Shown one piece after another: positions 1-6,103 of a stretch of DNA of 35,844 nt (the first letter of the stretch is position 1; each line of letters begins with the position of its first letter). This DNA is from Acidobacteriaceae bacterium (lineage in GTDB: Bacteria > Acidobacteriota > Terriglobia > Terriglobales > Acidobacteriaceae). Position numbers and translations under genes: made by a program. The stretch is from the NCBI GenBank assembly GCA_030041045.1, contig JASHOQ010000126.1:1-35844 (forward strand), written 5' to 3'. Below the pieces are notes generated by a model. The model was not told the origin of the DNA. It was given only the letters and a program-made list of their open reading frames with translations, and searched no databases.

Positions 1-31
1 CGACTCGCTTCCTCGCCGCCTTTCCCGGGCA

Positions 32-60
32 CCCTCGTCCCGGCTCTGCCGGGGCGGGGT
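32..60. repeat. small GC-rich palindrome upstream of pmbA
   Basis: A six-base inverted repeat CCCGGC/GCCGGG (39-44 and 48-53) with a three-base loop lies in the 129 nt before the first gene. No upstream gene end could be identified with confidence in positions 1-129. It resembles the other GC-rich palindromes scattered through this window, but it could equally be the terminator stem of an upstream gene; there is no U-run. Confidence 0.3.
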
Positions 61-129
61 AAAAACCCGGACGAAGCGCCAAGCCCAGCTTGGAAGATGG
101 GGCGGCTTCAAATTTGATAGCTTGAACTC

Positions 130-1575
130 ATGCCGCATTCCGCCTCGCCCCGCGAACCCGGGCCTCAATCCTCACTCGACCCGGGAACCGATTTGGAATC
201 CCTCGCCGCCGACGTCGTCGCCCGGGCCCTGAAGGCCGGCGCCAGCGACGCCGAAGCCGTGGTGCGCGAGGGCGACGAATTTTCAGTCAACGTGCGCATG
301 GGCGAAGTGGAAACTCTCAAGGAATCCGGCTCGCGCGGCCTCGGCCTGCGCGTGTTTTTGGGTAAGCGCTCAGCTTCGGCCTCCACCAGCGACCTCACCG
401 CCGACGGCATCCGCCAGCTCGTCGAGGGCGCCATGGCCCTAGTCCAGGTCACAGAGGTAGACCCGTTCACAGGCCTTCCCGAAGCGGAAGAGTTCGGCTC
501 CGCCCACGCGCAAGCCGCCGGCCCAGGCGGCGCCGACAGCCTGCATCTCTACTACGACGATGTCTATTCGCTCCCTGGCCCCGAGCGCATCGAGCGGGCC
601 CGCCGCTGTGAGGCTGCCGCCCTCTCGGCCGATCCGCGCATCACCAACTCCGATGGCGGCAGCTTCGACGCGGCCACCGGCAGCAAGGTGCTCGCCAACT
701 CCCGCGGCTTTGTCGGCAGCTACCGCACCAGCTACGCCGGCGTCGCCGCCGCACCGCTCGCCATGGATTCGGACGGCAAGATGCAGCGCGACGGCTGGTG
801 GTCGAGCGCCCGCGCCTTCGCGCACCTCGAAAGCCCAGAGGCCGTTGGCGCTGAAGCCGCGCGCCGCACTCTTCGCAGATTAGGCGCGCGCCGCGTGCCC
901 ACGCAGCGTGTCCCCCTCGTCTTCGCGCCGGAAACCGCCCGCACCCTCATCGGCTCCATCTTTGAGGCCGCATCCGGCGACGCCATCTGGCGCAGCGCGT
1001 CGTTCCTCGCCGGCAAGCTCGGCCAAACCATCGCCGCTCCCGCACTGACCCTTATCGACGACCACTGTCTGCTCCTGCCCACCGGCGCCGGCGGCTTCGG
1101 CACCTCGCCCTTCGACGGCGAAGGCCTTCCCTCGCAGCGCAACGTCGTCGTCTCGGAAGGCGTCCTGCGCACCTACCTCCTCAACACCTACGCCGCGCGC
1201 AAGCTCGGTCTCAGGTCCACACACAACGCCGCGCGCGGCCTCGCCGGCACGCCCGGCATCGGTTGCGGCAACCTCTACGTTGTACCCGGCTCGCAATCTC
1301 AGCAGCAGATCCTCGCCGACATTCCCGCCGGCCTCTACGTTACCGGCCTCATGGGCTTTGGCGTCAACGTGGTCACCGGCGATTACTCCCGCGGCGCCAC
1401 CGGCCTCTGGATCGAGAACGGCGAGCTCACGCACGCCGTCGAGGAGGTCACCATTGCTGGCAATTTGGCCGAGATGCTGCACAATGTAACTGCCATCGGC
1501 AACGATCTGGTCTTCCGCGGCTCCGTCGCCTCGCCCACCCTGCGCATTGACGGCATGACGGTCGCGGGGAGTTGA
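130..1575 (+). CDS. pmbA: PmbA/TldE-type subunit of the TldD/TldE metalloprotease
   Basis: The 481-residue product has the full-length PmbA/TldE layout. Residues about 22-110 form the N-terminal domain (NVRMGEVETLKESGSRGLGLRV), and the C-terminal half carries the family signature from GCGNLYVVPG through GVNVVTGDYSRGATGLWIENGEL to the GNLAEML segment. No HExxxH zinc motif is visible, which fits the TldE (PmbA) rather than the TldD partner. In characterised bacteria TldD/TldE is a cytoplasmic heterodimeric protease that processes peptides such as microcin B17 precursor and CcdA. The ATG at 130 gives a normal length, though no clear ribosome binding site precedes it. TldD is often adjacent and may lie upstream, outside the window; that is inference. 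Confidence 0.9.
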   Translation: MPHSASPREPGPQSSLDPGTDLESLAADVVARALKAGASDAEAVVREGDEFSVNVRMGEVETLKESGSRGLGLRVFLGKRSASASTSDLTADGIRQLVEGAMALVQVTEVDPFTGLPEAEEFGSAHAQAAGPGGADSLHLYYDDVYSLPGPERIERARRCEAAALSADPRITNSDGGSFDAATGSKVLANSRGFVGSYRTSYAGVAAAPLAMDSDGKMQRDGWWSSARAFAHLESPEAVGAEAARRTLRRLGARRVPTQRVPLVFAPETARTLIGSIFEAASGDAIWRSASFLAGKLGQTIAAPALTLIDDHCLLLPTGAGGFGTSPFDGEGLPSQRNVVVSEGVLRTYLLNTYAARKLGLRSTHNAARGLAGTPGIGCGNLYVVPGSQSQQQILADIPAGLYVTGLMGFGVNVVTGDYSRGATGLWIENGELTHAVEEVTIAGNLAEMLHNVTAIGNDLVFRGSVASPTLRIDGMTVAGS

Positions 1576-1576
1576 T

Positions 1577-1632
1577 GGCTGAGCGAGTCAGCGAGCCGGC
1601 AAGTCAGCAAGTTAGCGGCTCAGCAAGTGAGG
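1577..1632. repeat. degenerate short tandem repeat (GCGAGTCA / GCAAGTCA type)
   Basis: Directly after the pmbA stop, units of seven to eight bases such as GAGCGAGT, CAGCGAG, GGCAAGT, CAGCAAGT and CAGCAAGTGAG follow one another. The same unit type in the opposite orientation (CTAACTCG, CTGACTCA) is found at 17459-17510. It does not look coding and probably expands by slippage or local duplication. Confidence 0.6.
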
Positions 1633-1642
1633 ACAATGCTGG

Positions 1643-1690
1643 GTGCCCCTGGTCCCTCGTCCGCCGCGGCGGAGGGACCGGGGAAAGCAC
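1643..1690. repeat. long imperfect palindrome between pmbA and the uvrC-like gene
   Basis: GGTCCCTC at 1651-1658 pairs with GAGGGACC at 1672-1679 around an inner self-complementary core CCGCCGCGGCGG (1661-1672). The outer flanks GTGC and GCAC extend the symmetry with interruptions. There is no T-run, so it is not a typical intrinsic terminator. It looks like a repetitive extragenic palindrome and lies in what would otherwise be an artificial N-terminal extension of the next reading frame. Confidence 0.5.
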
Positions 1691-1722
1691 GATTTTCGAT
1701 AAGCTGCGTCGTCGTGGTTTCC

Positions 1723-2979
1723 ATGGAACAGGTTCCTTTCGATCCCGGTAATCCCAAGGCCGCGCTTGCGCTGTTGCCTCGCGCGCCCGCCGTCTTCGCC
1801 CTCTACGGTGCGAACCCAAAAGACGAGCCCTACGTCGGTCGCACGCCGAATCTGCGCGCCCGTCTTGAGCGCCTGCTTCTGCCCTCAGAGAAACACCCGC
1901 GCCGCCTGCAGCTCGCCGCCCGCGTCCGCCGCATCGAATTTCGTCTCACCGGCTCGGAGTTCGAATCGCACTTGCTTCAGTTCGAACTCCTCCAGGCGGT
2001 GTACGGCGCCAAAAGCCTCGAACGGATGCACCTGCGCATGCCCGCCTTCGTCCGCTTTCTCGGCGGCAATCCCTATCCCCGCATTGTGGTCACGAATCGT
2101 CCCAGCCTGCGCGAGTCCGACTGGTCCTACGGCCCCTTCCCATCGCGCCTGGCCGCCGAGCGCTACGCCGAAGAGGCTCTCAAGCTCTTTCTCCTGCGCC
2201 GCTGCACTGACGATCTGAACCCCGACCCATCCCATCCCGGCTGCGTCTACTCCGAGATGAAGATGTGCCTCGCGCCCTGTTACAAGGGCTGCAGCGACGA
2301 GCGCTACGCCGAAGAAGCCGCGGCCGTCCAGGACTTCCTCTCCACGCGCGGCGAAAGCCGCCTGGTTCAACTGCGCGCGGAACGGGAACACGCCTCGTCC
2401 ACTCTTGCCTTCGAATCCGCCGCCGCCATCCATGTTCAGGTGCAGCGCGTCGAAGCCGTCCGCACCCTCGCCTCGGAACTCGTCCGTCCCTTGAGCAAGC
2501 TCCGCGCCGTCATCCTCCAGGCCTCGGCGCAGCCCGGCGAAGTCGCACTGTTTCTCTTCACGGACGGCCGTCTGCGCGGCCCCGTTCCCTTCCCCACACT
2601 GGGCATGCGCATCCAGAACGAGCAATCCGGCTCGACCTCCCTCTTCGCCCAGCCCCTGGCGATGGAGCCGGTGCCGGAGGAGACGGCGATCGGGGATCAG
2701 GGGTCAGGGGTCAGGGATCAGGCTGCGCCGGTGAGCCGCGGCACGCTGGAAGCTCGCATGGGAACGGCGCTGGCCGCGCTGTCAGAATCGTCCGGTCTGC
2801 CTTCGTCCACCGTCCGCCAGGGCCATCTCGCGCTGCTCAAGCGCTGGTATTACCGTCCGGAAACGCGGCGCGCCGGCGAAATCTTCTTCCCCGGGGACGA
2901 CGGCCATTGGCCCGTCAAGGCCATGCTGCGCGGCGTCGGCCGCGTGGCCGCAAAGATGCTCGTCGCCGGTCCGCCTTAA
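1723..2979 (+). CDS. short UvrC-like protein (GIY-YIG fold plus UVR motif, no RNase H domain)
   Basis: Starting at ATG 1723 the product has 418 residues. Residues 20-95 resemble the GIY-YIG nuclease domain of UvrC (YVGRTPNLRARLERLL, then LTGSEFESHLLQ). Residues 160-189 carry the UvrC-type cysteine cluster (C160, C173, C181, C185), followed by a UVR-like helical segment around 195-245. UvrC is about 600 residues and has a C-terminal RNase H-like nuclease; here that half is missing and replaced by a domain I do not recognise. The GIY tyrosine appears as Phe, and the position of the catalytic Glu of UvrC appears to be Gln86, so incision activity is doubtful. Residues 323-332 are encoded by a short tandem repeat. 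The frame is open back to 1627, but that part is repeat DNA, so I chose the internal ATG. A role in DNA repair is inferred only. Confidence 0.8.
   Translation: MEQVPFDPGNPKAALALLPRAPAVFALYGANPKDEPYVGRTPNLRARLERLLLPSEKHPRRLQLAARVRRIEFRLTGSEFESHLLQFELLQAVYGAKSLERMHLRMPAFVRFLGGNPYPRIVVTNRPSLRESDWSYGPFPSRLAAERYAEEALKLFLLRRCTDDLNPDPSHPGCVYSEMKMCLAPCYKGCSDERYAEEAAAVQDFLSTRGESRLVQLRAEREHASSTLAFESAAAIHVQVQRVEAVRTLASELVRPLSKLRAVILQASAQPGEVALFLFTDGRLRGPVPFPTLGMRIQNEQSGSTSLFAQPLAMEPVPEETAIGDQGSGVRDQAAPVSRGTLEARMGTALAALSESSGLPSSTVRQGHLALLKRWYYRPETRRAGEIFFPGDDGHWPVKAMLRGVGRVAAKMLVAGPP
2691..2722. repeat. in-frame tandem repeat GGGATCA/GGGGTCA inside the uvrC-like gene
   Basis: Four consecutive units of the type GGGATCAG/GGGGTCAG are read in frame as a Gly/Asp/Gln/Ser-rich stretch in the UvrC-like protein. 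The same kind of unit, more degenerate, occurs at 34743-34815 inside the purF leader. Confidence 0.6.
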
Positions 2980-3179
2980 CCCTTCCAGCGCGTCTGTTTC
3001 TCTTCCGGCTCCTGCACGCGCTCTTTCACCCAGATGTACGGGCCGCTCCAGGTGATCAGCTCCCGCCCGCAGCTGCAGCGCAGCACCGCATCCTCGCGCA
3101 TCATGGCCTTGAACCGGTGCAGCCTCCACACCACCGAGCAATCGCAGGTGATCAGATTGTCTGGCATGCCAAGCTCCAT
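2976..3179 (-). CDS. small conserved-looking protein with CxC and CxC motifs, possible zinc ribbon
   Basis: This 67-residue frame lies in the gap between the uvrC-like gene and rpe and overlaps the uvrC-like stop codon by four bases tail to tail. It contains ITCDCS near the N terminus and LRCSCGRELITWSGPYIWV in the second half, a spacing that recalls small Cys-rich proteins in which two knuckles surround a basic helix and end in a W-x-G segment. Start choice is uncertain: the second ATG (3165-3167) is preceded by GGAG at six bases and gives 63 residues. Function unknown; zinc binding is an inference from the cysteines. Confidence 0.5.
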   Translation of the reverse strand: MELGMPDNLITCDCSVVWRLHRFKAMMREDAVLRCSCGRELITWSGPYIWVKERVQEPEEKQTRWKG

Positions 3180-3328
3180 TCCCGCTCGCTCCGCCGGGAC
3201 GGTCGGCGGGCATGCATCTCCGATCCATGGGCAGACAGCCAGTGTAGCGCAGGAAGATGAAAATTGGCCGCCGTCGCCTGATTACGCTCGACTGGTACAC
3301 TGGGGCCGAAAGGGAACGCGTTCCATCC

Positions 3329-4051
3329 ATGGTTGAGCTGCTGCCGTCCATCCTCTCCGCCGATTTCTCCCGCCTCGCCGACGAGATTGCCGCGGCCGAG
3401 CGCGGCGGCGGAACGGTGATCCACGTCGACGTCATGGACGGCCATTTCGTCCCCAATATGACCATCGGCCCGCCGGTGGTGAAGAGCCTGCGCAAGGCTA
3501 CCCGCCTGCCCCTCGACTGCCACCTGATGATCTCGAATCCCAACGACTACATCGAGGCATTCGCTGAAGCCGGCGCCGATTGGGTCAGCGTCCATTACGA
3601 AGCCTGCCCTCATCTGCACCGCACCCTCGAGCTGATCCTGCACCACGGCATGAAGCCCGGCGTGGTCATCAATCCGGCCACGCGCGTCGACCTCATCGAG
3701 CTGATTCTGCCCATGGTGCATCATGTGCTCGTCATGAGCGTCAATCCCGGCTTTGGCGGGCAGGAGTTTATCCCCTTTTCGCTCGACAAAATCCTCCGCC
3801 TGGCCCAATTGCGCCGCCAGCACGGCCTGGCATTTAAAATCGAAGTGGATGGCGGCGTGGCTCACGACACCGTGGCCCAGGTCGTCCAAGCAGGTGCGGA
3901 GCTGCTGGTCGCTGGCAACGCGGTCTTCGGCGCCGGCGATCCGGAGCGGGATGCCCGCGCTTTGCTCGAAGCTGCCAGAAGGGCCGCCCGCAAGGCCGCG
4001 CGTCCGGGTCTGGGGCGGAAAACCGCGCCGGCTGCCAGGCGGACGGCGTAA
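3329..4051 (+). CDS. rpe: ribulose-phosphate 3-epimerase
   Basis: The product interconverts D-ribulose 5-phosphate and D-xylulose 5-phosphate in the pentose phosphate pathway. The TIM-barrel signatures are all visible: LLPSILSADFSRL at the N terminus, HVDVMDGHFVPN with metal and catalytic residues, DCHLMI, MSVNPGFGGQ for phosphate binding, and EVDGGV near the end. From ATG 3329 the protein is 240 residues, close to the usual 220-230 plus a basic tail of about 20 residues. The frame is open to an ATG at 3257 next to AGGAAG, but that extension does not look like the family, so I prefer 3329. Confidence 0.93.
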   Translation: MVELLPSILSADFSRLADEIAAAERGGGTVIHVDVMDGHFVPNMTIGPPVVKSLRKATRLPLDCHLMISNPNDYIEAFAEAGADWVSVHYEACPHLHRTLELILHHGMKPGVVINPATRVDLIELILPMVHHVLVMSVNPGFGGQEFIPFSLDKILRLAQLRRQHGLAFKIEVDGGVAHDTVAQVVQAGAELLVAGNAVFGAGDPERDARALLEAARRAARKAARPGLGRKTAPAARRTA

Positions 4052-4133
4052 GATTGCAGTCGAACGCATTGAGCTAGGTACACCGGGCGGCGATTCTCCC
4101 ACGCCTCCAGGGGGCTCTTCCAATCGAGGTGGT

Positions 4134-5624
4134 ATGAACCGGTTGTCGAAACACATCGCCATGGTGGCCCTGCTGGGCGTTTTTCTCGGCGGCCTTACGG
4201 CCCAAGCCAAGGTCAAACAGAAGAAAAAGAATAAGGACTTCAACTTGGCCGCCAATCCCCTGGCCAACGTGCAGTCCAAGCAGCCTGACAAGGAGCTCTA
4301 CGACAAGGCCATGCTTGCGCTCAAGAAAGGGCGCTATGACGTGGCCCGCCTCGATCTGCAGACCCTGCTCAACACCTACCCCGAGTCCGAATACCGCATG
4401 CGCGCCAAGCTCTCCGTCGGCGATACCTGGTTCAAGGAGGGCGGCACCGCGGCTCTGGCGCAGGCCGAGGCCGAGTACAAGGACTTCGAAACCTTCTTCC
4501 CCAATGCGCCGGAAGCTGCCGAGGCGCAGATGAAGGTGGCCGACATCTACTACCAGCAAATGGAGAAGCCCGATCGCGACTACACCAACGCGCAACAGGC
4601 TGAAACCGAGTACCGCGACATGATCAACATGTACCCGGACTCGACCCTCATTCCGCGCGCCAAGCAGCGGCTGCGCGATGTGCAGGAGGTCCTGGCCGAA
4701 CGCGAAGCCCAGGTCGGCTTCTACTACCAGACCCGCGAAGACTTTAACGCCGCCATTGCCCGCCTTGAAACGGTGGCCGATACCTATCCCCTCTACTCCA
4801 AGAGCGACCAGGTGCTCATCGCCATCGGCGACTGCTACGCCGGCGTGGCGCACAACATCCAGATCGCTCCCAACCTGCCCGGCGCCGTGCGTGAGCGCCT
4901 GCGCAGCGATTACATGGACAAAGCCGCCGAGGCCTACGCCAAAGTCATCACCCGCTATCCCATGTACCCGCACGTGGAAGACGCCCGCGACCGCCTCGTG
5001 GGCATGAATCGTCCCGTGCCCGAGCCAACCCCGCAAGCCGTGGCCGAAAGCGATGCCGAGTGGCGCAGCCGCACGCCGCTGCACTTTTCTGAGATGACCC
5101 TGGACATCATTCGCCGCGGACCCACCGTGGTTGAAGCCGCGCACGTAGGCGAGCCCTCCCTTGAAGATCCATCCCGCACCCTGGCTCCGGACGTAAACCA
5201 GCAGAACGTCGCCATGTTCAAGGAGGCAGCCGACGCCGGTAAGCCTGTGGCTCCCGTCACTGCCGCGGTACCCACCGGCCCCAATGAGCCGCCGCGCAGC
5301 GACCGTCCCTCGGATGCACCGCTGCAGATGGCGGCGCCGGCCGAAGGCTCCACTCTCGGCGCGACCATTGTGAGCGCCCCTTCGGGCCCGGCCGCTGCCG
5401 ATCCCAACGCTCTCGTCCAGCCCGTCGGCCCCACCAACTCCGCGCCGCCGCCGCTCGAACGCGCAGCCGAAGCGCCCGTCCAGCAGAACGACATCAAGCC
5501 CGGCGAAGCTCCTTCCACGCCCGCCGCCGCCACCGGCAAGAAGAAAAAAGCTCCCAAGCCCGACTTGAGCGACGAGTCTTCGAGCAAGAAGAAAAAGAAG
5601 AAAGGCCTGGCCAAGATCTTCTAA
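4134..5624 (+). CDS. bamD: BamD-like outer membrane assembly protein with TPR repeats and a Lys-rich tail
   Basis: ATG 4134 follows GAGGTGGT and gives 496 residues. Residues 1-25 look like a signal peptide ending TAQA. Residues about 50-300 are TPR-like helical repeats in the BamD/YfiO style (DKAMLALKKGRYDVARLDLQ, FETFFPNAPEAAEAQMKVAD, YRDMINMYPDS). BamD helps fold beta-barrel proteins into the outer membrane. Two oddities: there is no lipobox cysteine after the signal, whereas classical BamD is a lipoprotein, and the protein is about twice the usual length because of a Pro/Ala-rich region (about 300-470) ending in two clusters of lysines. The stop codon TAA is also the left flank of a miniature element. 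A general periplasmic TPR protein is the alternative. Confidence 0.75.
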   Translation: MNRLSKHIAMVALLGVFLGGLTAQAKVKQKKKNKDFNLAANPLANVQSKQPDKELYDKAMLALKKGRYDVARLDLQTLLNTYPESEYRMRAKLSVGDTWFKEGGTAALAQAEAEYKDFETFFPNAPEAAEAQMKVADIYYQQMEKPDRDYTNAQQAETEYRDMINMYPDSTLIPRAKQRLRDVQEVLAEREAQVGFYYQTREDFNAAIARLETVADTYPLYSKSDQVLIAIGDCYAGVAHNIQIAPNLPGAVRERLRSDYMDKAAEAYAKVITRYPMYPHVEDARDRLVGMNRPVPEPTPQAVAESDAEWRSRTPLHFSEMTLDIIRRGPTVVEAAHVGEPSLEDPSRTLAPDVNQQNVAMFKEAADAGKPVAPVTAAVPTGPNEPPRSDRPSDAPLQMAAPAEGSTLGATIVSAPSGPAAADPNALVQPVGPTNSAPPPLERAAEAPVQQNDIKPGEAPSTPAAATGKKKKAPKPDLSDESSSKKKKKKGLAKIF

Positions 5625-5781
5625 AGCATTTTCTGAATAGCTATATTCCGAAGACGGAAAGCAGAGTCGACGCGACCAACCCGGGGCCCCGGCAAGCGCT
5701 CCTCGCTTGCTGGGGTGGGACCAACAGGGAGCGGCGACCTTGCGTAGGAACGAAGAGGACACAGTAACTCAGAAAATGCCG
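5625..5781. mobile_element. miniature element A, copy 1 (112-nt core plus 45-nt insertion)
   Basis: The ends are GCATTTTCTGA (left) and CTCAGAAAATGC (right), an inverted repeat. Removing positions 5681-5725 leaves 112 nt, the same length as copies at 17163 and 17839 and nearly identical to them. The left flank is TAA at 5622-5624, which is the stop codon of the BamD-like gene; the right flank is TAG at 5782-5784, so the duplication would be imperfect here. There is no transposase, so it would be a non-autonomous element. Confidence 0.8.
5681..5725. repeat. 45-nt hairpin insertion inside element A copy 1
   Basis: Relative to the other two A copies, these 45 bases are extra. They end in GACCAAC (5719-5725), a duplicate of the GACCAAC at 5674-5680. 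They contain a 12-bp stem, 5687-5698 with 5704-5715, around the loop CTCCT with one G-T pair. This looks like the insertion of a smaller palindromic element with a 7-bp duplication. Confidence 0.65.
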
Positions 5782-5843
5782 TAGCCAGGAATTTTGGCGC
5801 AGAAGTCCGAAACAGAAACGCATCGGTCATCCCGAGCGGAGAC

Positions 5844-5901
5844 CGTCCGCATGAGCGGACGATCGGAGTCGAAGTCACAGATCCGCCGTGGCGGAGATCT
5901 G
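5844..5901. repeat. two adjacent short palindromes in the bamD-valS gap
   Basis: CGTCCGC (5844-5850) pairs with GCGGACG (5855-5861). CAGATCCGCC (5878-5887) pairs with GGCGGAGATCTG (5890-5901) with a single extra base. Neither is followed by a T-run. They look like extragenic palindromic repeats. I found no gene or tRNA in 5782-6103. Confidence 0.45.
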
Positions 5902-5947
5902 CGGTTACCCCTTTCGCACTGAACCGAAATTGAACCGGAGTCTGAAG

Positions 5948-5979
5948 GCCGCACCCGACTGTGTGCGGCTTTCTGTTTT
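5948..5979 (+). terminator. candidate rho-independent terminator upstream of valS
   Basis: GCCGCAC (5948-5954) pairs with GTGCGGC (5963-5969) around an eight-base loop, followed by TTTCTGTTTT (5970-5979). It would end plus-strand transcripts running out of the bamD region before valS. Confidence 0.6.
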
Positions 5980-6103
5980 AGAACTGGGTTTGCGACCTCT
6001 GGCGCCGTTCCGGATCACACTACCCGGCGTGCATTAGGCTAGTGGAAGGAGTTTGTCCAGAGATTCGTGCGGGCAAGTCCATTCCGGCGACCGGGTACAA
6101 GCG

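Noticed and set aside
3753..4133. N-terminal extension of the BamD-like frame overlapping rpe
   Set aside because: The extension is a shadow of rpe; the ATG at 4134 has a good ribosome binding site and begins a signal peptide.
4074..5762. 562-residue minus-strand open frame opposite the BamD-like gene
   Set aside because: It is a high-GC shadow of the plus-strand gene, runs through element A copy 1, and has low-complexity Gly/Val/Leu composition without motifs.
5782..6103. possible tRNA or small RNA gene before valS
   Set aside because: Palindromes and a terminator-like hairpin are present, but I found no T-loop or acceptor-stem pattern of a tRNA and no clear promoter for a small RNA.
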